From the NCBI GenBank assembly GCA_903813345.2, contig CAIIXF020000008.1, positions 20,692,822 to 20,756,821 of the forward strand: a stretch of 64,000 nt of DNA, read 5' to 3'. A model generated the notes under the pieces. That model saw nothing but the letters and a program-made list of their open reading frames with translations. It had not been told where the DNA came from and searched no databases. The position numbers and the translations under genes are program-made. Position 1 is the first letter of the stretch, and every line of letters begins with the position of its first letter. Below, piece after piece: positions 1 through 12,000 of this stretch. This DNA comes from Owenia fusiformis (taxonomy: Eukaryota > Annelida > Polychaeta > Sabellida > Oweniidae).

Positions 1-1245
1 ATCAATATTTGACATTATTTTTTCTCAAAATCCCCTTTTCACTTTTTCATCTTTTCATCCTGAAAATCATCTAAGGCAGCTGAAAATTGTCACAATTGAA
101 TATTTCCTTGACTGTGATGTCGTCAAAACAATAGAATTGGCATCAAAACCTGTCAATTTGCACAATCTGATATTTCAATATGAAAAACTGTTCAATTAAT
201 TGATGCCAAATGAAATTAGTGTGACATTAAAAATATGACGTTTTTTAGCTGAACCGTGTACCCCGCAATTCTGTTACCATAGCAACCATAATTCAATAAC
301 CAATCATAGTTGAGATGCAATATTTAAGCAATAGTTGCACAAATATATGTTCTATAGATGTACCAAATATCAAGAAGTAAATCCTCAAAATGACAAAGTT
401 AGATATAAATAAACAGAACTTTTTGACTGACCCAAGTATAATGGGACATCACTGATTGTCTTGGGGAGAAACCTAGGTGACATTCCCCCCTTTAAAAAAT
501 ATCTAACATTTTGTTATGCGGTGTCTGTAACAAATGGTTTCTGTAATAAATGGCATCTGTAACAAATGGCAGATGGTGACATTTTGCATGTTAATGCCCT
601 GGAATTATAATTGCACCGTTATTGTATAGTTATCACTGTATGTAATTACCTAGTCAGCAATGAATTTTTCATATTATAATACTCATTCTGCAAACACATC
701 ATGGTCTCCCTGCGAACTATGTTCTTCTTAGGCTCCTAAAACAACTTTTTAAATTCATCTAAAATTTCTAGATGTTTCCATTTTGTAGTATTGAAATGGC
801 TAAATCTTTGATCTAATACTTCTGGACCACCATTTGGGTGTATTACATGATAGTCTATGTATTACTTGTATTATGAACTACATGTATTTGCTCATATATG
901 CACTTCTTGTATTATGTATATTATTATATACATGTATTATATACAGTAGTACATGTATTGTGTACTACATGTATCATGTACTACATTGTATATGATTTAA
1001 TGTACATGTAATAAAACATGTTTCATGTGCTACATGTTATGCACCTAGACCAGTAACCTCAGTCATATCTGTTCTTCTCAGTCAATGTTCTAAAAGTTTA
1101 AATACACACCTATCAGGATCAGCGTATAAATCAAACACCCTAGCCTAGGGTGAAATCTTGATTATATTGTAATAACTATGAAATATGTGTGTTTAAAAAT
1201 AAATTATGAATCAAATAGATAAATGCTTTTGTCTGATAAGTGAAA
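1..1245. other. AT-rich intergenic DNA without a recognisable gene
   Basis: No open frame, splice-site set or repeat boundary here supports a gene. Around 880-1045 there is a simple-sequence patch of alternating ACATGTA and TGTATTATG words (many TACATGTA palindromes), which looks like degenerate microsatellite DNA. Nothing else is supported. Confidence 0.6.
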
Positions 1246-1248
1246 TTT

Positions 1249-1660
1249 GTTTGATTCATTCTACTTGGTCATCGTTAATTTACCAGATAATTCATTTTAC
1301 TACGTGGTCTACCTTAATGTACCCGATAACTTCTTCTTGGTCCACTTTAATTTACCAGAAAATTCATTCTACTTGGTCTACCTTAATTTACCAGATAATT
1401 CATTCTACTTGGTCTACTTTAATTCACTAGAAAATTCATTATACTTGGGCTACCTTAATTTACCAGATAATCCATTTAAGATAACTCACTCTTTCGGTCT
1501 ACCTTAATTTATCAGATAACTCCTACTTGGTCTACCTTAATTTACAAGAAACTTCATTCTGCTTGGTCTACTTAAATTTTCAATTAATTTATCATATAAC
1601 TTCTACTTGGTCTTCCTTAATTTCATTTTCATTAATTACATTTTGCTCCAATCTAGATGC
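1249..1660. repeat. Minisatellite, about 36-bp unit
   Basis: A unit of about 36 bp built on 'TTCATTCTACTTGGTCTACC' followed by 'TTAATTTACCAGATAA' recurs roughly ten times, with later copies more degenerate and partly deleted. The short open frames here simply translate the repeat and have no protein character. Confidence 0.85.
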
Positions 1661-2001
1661 ATCGTGTCTTACCATTTAGGTAGACCTAAAGGTATACCCT
1701 TACTATCACCAATATATATATAGTGACTTCTTTTTAACCTTCCAGTTCATGATAATGTGTTATGAAAAGAAAAAAGCCCAATACGGTTGTGTGAATGTAC
1801 AATCTAAGTCAACTTTTGTTAAAAGGAACCGAATGTTTCTTTTCATGTTGGTTGACGCTTAAGAGTTATATTCTTACCTTGTTTCTGTGGAAATCTAAAT
1901 AAATATTTTTTCTCTGAAATTGTTGAAAAAGCCAACGAATTTTGCTCAAAATTAGAAATGCAATTGTGTCGTTTACCACAGTGGTTTACAATACTTGCAT
2001 G

Positions 2002-2530
2002 ATCACTGGTGATCCACTCGATTACGCTGGTTACCGAAACGGTTCGTTTTGGTAACAAAATGTCGGAACGTCGAAGGTACGATTTTTCTTTTTTCCTTAT
2101 TTCACACGTTGTAGGCAGAATTCCCACATTTTTTACACAAACGTGTATCAGTATCATATGTTTAAAAAATGTACATATTTGCGAACAAATAGTTCAGAAG
2201 ACAATCGTCGATTTAATTCCTCACTTAAGTTACATAAACGGTTTTTCGAAAAACAGTTAAGATCTGCACTTTTAACCCAAACCGTTTATGTAACTTAAGT
2301 GAGGAATTAAATCGACGAATCTGTTGTCGTCTGAGCTATTTTTCGCAAACATTTACATTTTCTAAAACATATGATGCTGATACACGTTTGTGTGAAAAAA
2401 AATTGTTGGGATTCTGCCTACAACGCGTGAAATAAGGAAAAAAGGAAAATCGTACCTTCGACGTTCCGACATTTTGTTACCAAAACGAACCATTTCGGTA
2501 ACCAGCGTAATCGAGCGGATCACCAGTGAT
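2002..2530. mobile_element. Fold-back (palindromic) MITE
   Basis: Two arms of about 260 bp are inverted copies of each other around a short centre near 2262-2275. The outer ends are ATCACTGGTGATCC and GGATCACCAGTGAT. The arms differ by scattered substitutions and small indels, so the insertion is not very young. No transposase is encoded. It lies about 0.5 kb upstream of copy A. The superfamily cannot be assigned because no clean target-site duplication is visible. Confidence 0.8.
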
Positions 2531-2746
2531 GATGGTACATTAGGATTAAAACGTTAATGGTATCATGTACGTTTTTAGTTTGACATTTGATTGTTGATAG
2601 TCATTGAACACGATTCGCCTCTTGTGTGTTTAGTGAGAAAAGTATCACGATGTGTGAAACCATAAACATGATGAAACAGAATACCAAACAACAACCATTG
2701 CAACCTATGTCGGATGAATACAATTTTTAGCAACATGAAATTGTAA

Positions 2747-2960
2747 TCAATCCGTCCACAGTAATGACCACATATCATGTTACGTTAGTCTGGTTCCACA
2801 AAATTATGGTTCACTATGCAAAATCCAACCATTGTATCCTATGAAGGATATGTCTGATGAATACAGTTTTAAGCAACATGAAATCATGACGAATCTGTCC
2901 ACAGTAATGACCACATATCATGTTACGTTGGTCTGGTTTCCCAAAATTTAGAGTATAAAA
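2747..2960 (+). promoter_or_regulatory. Copy A promoter, with an internally duplicated upstream element
   Basis: A TATAAAA box at 2954-2960 lies 71 bp before the start codon. A CCACATATCATGTT motif lies about 30 bp upstream of the TATA box, at 2911-2924. The same motif and order precede copy C (28650, TATA 28693) and copy D (33142, TATA 33185). In copy A the upstream block, including 'GTCCACAGTAATGACCACAT', also occurs a second time near 2755-2780, so the element is duplicated here. Conservation across three paralogues supports a core promoter; the factor bound is unknown. Confidence 0.7.
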
Positions 2961-3030
2961 GTGTTAACATTTCACCTCTCTACCTCTTTCATTTGATACA
3001 ACATTGCATCTCTACAACATTAACTTCAAC

Positions 3031-6000
3031 ATGAGAATTATCGTGGCATTGGTCGTCATGGCAACAACAGGTGAGAATTAATAAGCATATTTTTATCAAT
3101 ATTTAATTATTTCTATATTTTTCATGTTGTTGAACATACTAGCTTGATAAGCTTAATAAGGAGAACTTTTTTTCTGGTCGCTGACTGAAATTCAATGAAA
3201 CGTTTATATACCATTTAATTATTAGCTAATTACTAAGATTTTGTAATAAACACCAAACATGTTTTGCAATTTTTCTTTTAAAACTTTAAGATTCAAAGGC
3301 AAGTTCTAGATATCATTTCATATTGTTTTGATATCATTTATATATACTGAGTCAAATGATTATGAATTTGAAACGATATTTTTCAAAGGAGACAATCATT
3401 ATTGCATGTGTCTTTAAGTGGACACATTTGAATGAAATTATTTTACGCTCAGTTATTTTCAAATTATTGATGTAATACCATGAAATTTGAAATTTTGTTG
3501 CAAACGGAGCAATAATTACTAACGAAGAATTTCTTTATAATATCCGCCAATGCAATTTTACCTCGAAATGTGAACGCCCTCTGATTCGAATGCTTTTTCT
3601 CGGTCCCAATAGCATTCAGTTTAGTTTTTTGTATACTCCGTGGTATTGCTCCTGAATAAAAGGTTTCACAATAATCTTTGTAGGGTTTGGGCTGTAAATG
3701 TTACATAAATCATGCTGTGTACTAAAATAAAATGTAACTTATATAAAATAGGAGTGTTAGCAGCAAAGGAGAAAAAATGCAAATTCTCCGAAAATTGCAA
3801 GCATGAATATTGGTGTAACAAGGGAATATGTGAACCTATGAAAGACGTAGGAGAAGACTGCATGAGGAATGATGAATGTAAAGGTCTTTCCAAATGTGTA
3901 TTAGAAAACGGTAAATATGCATTTTTGGTTCACTTTCCATTTTGGATAATTCACGAGACGTACAGTTTTTGCGAGTAACTTTCTACGAAATTGTCAAATG
4001 TCGTAATTGCTCCTGTAACGGTCTGCTTAACGAAATTATTAATGCATAAAGCTTTCGCAGTTGCGGCAGTATGATATTTTAATGTCTATTTCACTGAAAC
4101 ACAAAAACGGAGCAACACTTTAAATATGAATCCCGTGTGGTAGACTAATCGGAAATAAACCGGTTTTGTAACTACGAGGAAGCAAACCTTGACGGAAAAC
4201 GCAATTCGAACGCGAGTTTGAAACTATTATCTGTAATCTGATTGGTTGATTTTATATCAACTCACGATTGAATCGAATGTTAGATCGCCAGCGTTGTAGG
4301 GCGTCAGACGATATCTGGAGGCACGACTACAAGGTAGGGCTATGCACATTTTCTAGGTGAAAGGATTCCTGTTCATGGACTTGATGTGACATCGGGATAA
4401 AGACTTCAACGACGATAGACAGCAATGAGCAACCTAAGATAAAGGATTCGTAAGCTGTGAATCTACAGCAGTCCGTTGGGGTGCCGTAGAAGCTGGAATT
4501 CGTTGATCGAAGAAACTATCACCGTGGGATTTCAACACACAGTCAGCCAAGTTCCCCGCCATCTCGAGCAGAACTTTCCACGCCCACTTGAAGGACGATT
4601 TCCCACAACCATGTGCCTTATATCGTCTCGCATAGCTTTTATTATATTTTAATAGACATTTTAAATAGACATTTCTGTAGCTCTGGTTTAAAGTACATTT
4701 TACATAGACAATTCTATAATAATTGATTAGATTACTAGCATCATAAATACCATTGTTCTTTCTCTCAGTGCAATATTACTATTTTGATCATACTGTTCTC
4801 TATGTTGATTTTAAATAAATAAACCTTGTACATATTGTTATATTTTACATCACTTGTCGTGTTGCATATGTGTTGCATGTTGTATTTGATATATTAGGTT
4901 CTGTTTAAAAAGTCCCATTCCCCTCCCCGTTGCGTCCGGTTACATTTGGTGGCAGCTTACAGACAGCAACAACTACGTCTGCGTCTCCGGCCTGAAAAAG
5001 AGGGGGAAAGGTGTCTGCAAGCAGAAAAACCAGAGATCTGCATTTCCGGCCTGGAACACAGTAACACGAGGTTAACTGCTCAGCCATACGCATTTTCGTA
5101 AGCATAGTGAAGCTACGGGATATCAATCCACAGTTTGCCCATTCAAGTTGCTGCATGCTTGGAATTCAAGATTGAGCAAGTGATGGTGAGAGTCAAGATC
5201 GCCATTTCCTTTGTGCTTGATCGTGACGCCATCCAACGGTAGTATCATATATGTACGGTAACCAGTAACCAGGTACATTGTAGTTCAAATATGTAAAGTT
5301 TGTAAAACACTGTAAACTTTTTGTATATCTTAAAGTTAGTGTAAATGTAGTGTACACTCTAGTATAGCTCAAACTAGTGTAAATCGTACTGTATCATGTA
5401 TGCTTTGATGCATGCGTAGCTTTATTGTAGGCCAGGGATTTGTAGGTCTTATCGCAAAAAGCGTAACCCTGTAAACATGCAGCAGTACGGCAACACGACC
5501 CCAAGAAATCCGGTAGATTTCATGCAATGCTGCATGTAATTTCGATTCAACGCGGTCCAGTGGTTTCAGCTATCATCTAGGAATTCAGCAAGTAGCGGCG
5601 TAGTCTACGCCGATTCACAGTCCAGTTCAGTGCAGCAACGTTGATTCATGCTTCAGCGTACTAAGGGGAGCAGTTTAGTCGAGCTAATGCAGTTCAGCAG
5701 CAGTGTAGTGCAGTGCAGTGTAACGACGCTGTAGTGAGGCAGTGCAGTACATGTATCCTAGCTGATCCGGAGTATGGTAATGCAATGTAACTTTTAATGT
5801 GTTGAAATGCACAGTTTACACGTTTGCTGAACTAACGCATTGTTATTTTACCAGTATTTTATATGATCGTGTATTGTCACCAGTAGCTATTGAAAATTGA
5901 TAAACTCATTGTGTAACTCGCCACAGTTTTAGATTTACAAGCCCAATAAGGATATTTTTAGCCATTGTAATATTCTCAACAGTTTTAGGTTATTGTATAT

Positions 6001-9000
6001 GTAACCAGTTGTAGGTTGTATTGCTGATGCTCACATTGGATACTTCAAGCAGTGACCTTGAGCACTTTGAGCAGTGACCTCAATAGCTTCAAGCAGTGAC
6101 CTTCGATATCTCAAGCAGTGACCTTCGATATCTCAAGCAGTGACCTTCGATATCTCAAGCAGTGACCTTCGATATCTCAAGCAATGACCTTCGATATCTC
6201 AAGCAGTGACCTTCGACGTCTTAAGCAGTGACCTTCGGCGTCCCAAGCAGTAACCTTGATGACCTCGAATGGTATAGGCCTGTGCAGCCTGCAGTTGAAA
6301 CTTCAAGCAACATTGTTAGGAAATGATTTGATATTGCGATAAAACTGATTGAAAATGTATTGAAATATCGTGAGAAACTTCTATGTAGCTTGGTCAATGA
6401 AACTTAGTCAACTAAGGCTTATACTTTATGAAGCTTTGAGTACACATAGTTCAGACTCGATGCAAATTCTAATAATGTATCAATGTTATCACATTTTGCG
6501 AGTGGATATTGTATAAAACTGACTTAATTTTAGAAGCTGTTGCAGTTCAAGCCGAAGCAGTTCGTTGCAGTTTGCTGTTGACAGCCCAGTTTATGCAGTA
6601 AACTCATGAGATATTAATGTGTATTTTATCATTTTAAAATGGACAACGTTTCAGGTTGCTGTGATTTAATGTAACAACAATTAGGTTCAATTGCTGCTGA
6701 CAATTAACAAAGATACAGATTGTGGAACATACAGTACAGCAACAAAGAAGCAGTCGCATCATCAGCCATTGCCAAAGGGCAATTCCTTCAAACAGTGCTG
6801 CAGTGCTTAGCAGTACAGATTGCCAAAGGGCAATCACTTCAATCAGTGGTGTACGGCAGTATAGATTGCCAAAGGGCAATCACTTCAGTGAAATCTACAA
6901 ACTGAACAAAATCGACTATCAGGTGTCATCTGCAAAGGCAGATGTATTCAGTGAACAATAAAATTGCTGTAAATAAATACTTTTGCTGCAAACTTGTTAT
7001 CTTACCAATCCCGAGAGAATATACGACCCCCTCAAATAAAGTATTTTCCTGTGAACCTGTAGTGTTTTGATTATGCTGAGAAAATCTTCGACCCAAAGTT
7101 CTTGTTTTCTTTGCTGTCCTACACACGCACAATACACACACTTGCACATCAGGATCTCTCCAACCTGATGAAATATTAATTCATATGGGATTGCAAGCTC
7201 TATAATTTTTATATACATATCACTCCATTCTGCACCTGTCACAGTAACTTGAATTGAATTTACTTCAACCGATCATCGAATATCTAACAATGAATGGCAG
7301 AATGCATCAACCAAATGCCATTTGTAAATGCTGCATTGATGTTTTTAATGTACGTTGGTGCTAAACCATTGATGACCAACAATATATGAAAAAAAGTTTA
7401 CCTGTATAACGTCAAAGAACGTAATTCAGCTAAGACAATATATAATTTTAATGTAAGAGTAACAAGATAGTGTGTCTTGCCCCCACATTGTGTTAATTGA
7501 TCAAGACCTAGTACTGCTCGAATATATTTGACCATCCATTTGTTTGGAAAATAAATGTCCTCGTAAGAAAGCCTCTTATGTGAATGCATTCATATTACTC
7601 TATCGTCGTGAATATTTTGCGGCCATGTCATCAATAGGACATCGGCATACAACGTGTATATAGTGCCAAGGGCGTTTCGATTTTGTTACTTTGAATTTCC
7701 GTGTAATGATTAGATGGTAACAAAGTACGAGGTGGATTGTATGTCATATATTTTTGTAAAAACAACAACATTTTGCAAGCAGTGAATTTTGTGTTAGGTG
7801 GACTATTCTTAGTGTTTTATTGTATAATGGAGCCTAAGGATATGCAGCGAAGCAATAATAATTTTGAAGACCGGGAGAAACGGCAAATGAAATATAAGAA
7901 GGATGCCGAAACGTATCAACTAGCGCCATCTATTAGAAATTTTGATTCTTCGAATGAAACGGAGAACTACAAAAAGTGTACATACAAGGCTAAGCCTGAT
8001 ACATATAATGGTGAAATTTCATGGCCAGATTATGAGTCACAATTTGAAATATGCGCAGAGCTAAATGGATGGAATATAGTTCAGAAAGCTAAAATATTAG
8101 CAATCCATTTAAAAGGTGCTGCTAGAGAAGTTTTGACTGATATACCGTTAGAAAGCAGATCGGATTATGAAACATTGACCCAGAGGCTGAAAACACGATT
8201 CTCTCCAGAGCAGAAGGAGATAAACAAGTGTAATTTGAAGAATAAAAGAAGGGGAACGTCAGAATCGTTGACTGAATTGGGGCAATATCTGCGTAGGCAG
8301 ACAGCTTTAGCGTATCCTGGATTTGACTTTTCTTTGAGAGAAGAGATTGCCTTTGACCATTTCATGGTAGCAATTTCAAAACAGTCTGATATGAAAACTT
8401 ATATTAGGCTCTGCAAAGCAAAGACTCTAGATGAAGCTGTATTAGCTGGCCTAGAGTGGGAATCGTACACTGTTATAGATGGAGTAAATGCCGGGGTCTC
8501 AAAACAAAATGAAATTGAAGAGCCAAATACGATTTTGACAATAGAAAAAGAACAGAGCTGTGTTGAAAATATACTGAAGTTGATAAAAGAACAGCAAGAA
8601 ACGATCAAAGTTTTAAATAGAGAAATTACAGATATCAAAGCAATGAACCGTGGTGTAAGTCAAGGAGATATTTTGAATCCTCCACAAGATATCACATGTT
8701 TCAATTGCCAGGGTAACCACACATCTAATAAGTGTCCTGAGATTTTGTTTTGTACAGAATGTCAGAGTCAAAGACATGTCAAAGAGTTTTGTAAAGCTCG
8801 ATTAAGTGAAAACACAAAAGAAAGGTGGTATCCCCATAGAGAATTTTCAAGACACAGATACAACCACAGAGCAAGAAAAAGACGAAGGAATTTTGAAAAA
8901 TTTGGCATTGGCCGAAAAAATCCTAGTAACTCAGAAAGGGCATCAAAACAAGATGAGCAAATTCAAAATCATTACGATGACAATACCAACGTAGAGAGTG

Positions 9001-12000
9001 TGGAGACCTTACGAGAAAATTGTGCTGAGTTTACACCAGGAATAAACAAGATGATAAAACAAGTAGAGAAATACAAAGACAGAGAAATCATAAACAATAT
9101 TCTTGAAGATGGTTTATTTGTAAAGGCTAAACTAGAATCGGGGACAGTTCAATTTCTTATAGACAGCGGATCCTGCATATCAATCATCTCTATGGAAAAG
9201 TTCATGGAAATTGGAAAAGAGAAGGACATAATTGTGCCACCTTATAATGGGTTCAAAAATGCAGACGGCAGCCAGTTACCTCTGGTTGGATACAGCAACG
9301 TTAGCCTTGGAATTGGACATGGTGTTTTTCAACATAAAATATGGATAGCACATATAAGTGTAGATGCCATTTTGGGAATGGATTTTATGGTCCAGCACAA
9401 ATGTATGTTAGACATGGGAAATGGAAGCATGCATATTGGAGAAGATTATGTAGATTGTTGGACACGAGATTCACAGCCAGTGATAAAAGTACTTGTTAAC
9501 AGCACAGTGAAAGTACCACCAATGAGTGAATTGATTGTGAAAGGTCGGATTAATAGAATAAGTGGTCCATACAATGAAGGCAATAGGCAGTTAGGTGTTA
9601 TTGAACCATCACAGACATTTAATGACAAGCATGATGTAATGATTGGCAGGTCATTAGTCGACCTAAAAGATAAAAAGGAACAGGTGATACCATTGAGAGT
9701 ATTGAATCCAACAGATCAACCTATTGTGATATACAAGAATACAAGAGCAGCCGAGGTAGAGTTAATTGACAAAATCGACCATGTTCTTGATCAGTATGGA
9801 AACAGGATTAATGCAGTATCCTCTTCAGATAGTAAGCCATCGCAGAATATTCCAGAATATCTAAAAGATTTACACGAAAGAAGCAGCAAGCATCTTAATA
9901 CTGAACAATCACAGTTGATAGGAGATTTACTAATTAGATACAAAGACATATTCGCAAAATCATCAGATGACTTGGGGAAAACATCAATTGTAGAGCACAC
10001 TATAGATACGGGGAACCATGCACCAATCAGACAACCTCCAAGGAGACAAGCCTTATCACAGCAGAAAGTAGTGACAGAGGAAGTGGAAAAGATGTTAAAG
10101 AATGGGATTATAGAACCATCAAACAGCCCTTGGTCATCGCCTGTAGTTTTAGTAAAGAAAAAGGATGGAACTACACGCTTTTGCATAGATTATAGGAAAC
10201 TCAACGAGGTTACAAGAAAGGATGCATACCCTATACCTCGGTTGGACACTTGTCTTGATAGTCTAGCTGGAGCACAGTGGTTTTGTTCCATGGATTTAGC
10301 AAGTGGTTACTGGCAGGTCAAGATGCACGAGGCTGATAAAGACAAAACTAGTTTTGTTGTAAAAGATGGGTTATTCTCATTTAATGTCCTACCATTCGGA
10401 CTAACAAATGCCCCAAGCACGTTCCAAAGATTAATGGAAACAGTGCTCCGTGGATTGCAGTGGAAAACATCTCTTCTCTATATCGACGACGTACTTACAT
10501 GGGGTACAACCTTCGAGAACACCTTGAATAACTTACGGGAAGTATTTGAGAGAATCCGGAAATCTGGAATGAAATTGAAGCCGAAGAAATGCTCATTTTT
10601 CCAGAAAGATCTTATTTTCCTAGGACATAAAGTATCCACGGATGGCATTGAAACTGACCCAGTGAAAGTTGAAAGAATTGTAAATTGGAAAACTCCACAT
10701 TGCCAGAAAGAAGTACGGGCATTCAATGGATTTGTGGGTTATTACAGGAAGTTCATTAAGAACTATTCAAAAATTGCAAGACCCCTGAATCAACTATGTG
10801 AGAAGACACAGAAATTTGTTTGGACAAAAGAATGCGAAACAGCTTTCCAGACTCTAAAGACAGCAATATCGTCAGCTCCCATATTGGCCTATCCAGAAGC
10901 TGATAGCCAGTTTATATTAGACACAGACGCATCGGATTTTGGAATAGGTGGTGTTTTATCAATTGTCAAAGATGGGGTAGAAAAACCTGTTACCTACTCA
11001 AGTCGAACATTAAATAAATCTGAACGTAGATATTGCGTTACCAGAAAGGAATTGTTAGCTGTTGTGGTATTTGTCAAGAAATTCAGACCATATCTTTATG
11101 GCAGAAAATTTATCATAAGAACTGACCACAAAGCTCTGAAATGGCTGTTCAAATTTAAAGAGCCAGATGGACAAATAGCAAGATGGCTAGAGATGCTAAG
11201 TTCCTATGACATGGAGATCCAACACCGTGCAGGAAAATCACATAGTAATGCAGACGGACTTTCGAGAATGGTATGCCCCCAGTGTGGCATGGAAGATGGT
11301 CAAATAAACGCCATACATGAGAATACTTCAGGGCCACAAGAGAAACAGATACTGGAAGCATGGACATCAGAAGAAATTCGAAATATGCAACTGAATGATA
11401 AGGACATCAGTCCGATCTTAAAAGCATTTGAAAGGCAGAAACGACCTCAATGGAATTATATTAGCAAAGAGAGTCCAGCAACTAAACATTTGAATTCTCA
11501 ATGGGACAGATTAGAAATAAAAGGCGGAATTTTGTACAGGCGTTTTGAGTCTGACATTGGAGACAAGATTACATTTCAAATGGTACTTCCCAAGAGACTG
11601 CATAGAGATGTATTGTTTCAGTTGCACAGTATGCCAACAGGAGGACATTTAGGGGTGATGAAAACTGTGGAAAAGATCAGAGAACGATTTTACTGGCATA
11701 GTTTGCGTAGTGATGTTAGAAATTGGTGTCATCAATGTGACCAATGTGCATCACGGAAACCAAATCTAAAGAAGAAAAGGGCAAAGATGAAACTTTATCA
11801 GGTAGGAGCTCCAATGGAGAGAATTGCGACAGATATTCTAGGTCCACTTCCCACATCAGAAAAAGGCAATAAATATATACTGATAGTAGCCGATTATTTT
11901 ACTAAATGGACAGAAGCCTACGCAATGCCTAATCAAGAAACAGAAACAATAGCTGATATAGTGAGCAAGGAATTCATTTGTAGATGGGGTTGTCCCATGG

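Larger units (their letters stand above)
4945..7826 (+). other. Unusually long leader of the gypsy element, with tandem repeats
   Basis: About 2.9 kb separates the 5' LTR from the first gag-like methionine at 7827, and no long open frame lies in it. It starts with a tRNA-primer-type site (TGGTGGCAGC at 4947). It contains CAGTGCAGTG-rich sequence around 5630-5750, a 22-bp tandem repeat at about 6040-6260, and a cluster of perfect short hairpins at 6769-6944. A packaging, dimerisation or translation-control role is possible but not shown. Confidence 0.75.

Noticed and set aside
1206-1507. Two overlapping plus-strand frames of 74 and 86 codons
   Set aside because: Both translate the 36-bp minisatellite in different frames; no independent coding signal.
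6634-6961. Overlapping short frames in the gypsy leader as an accessory gene
   Set aside because: They lie over the hairpin cluster on both strands, have no motif and are not continuous with gag.
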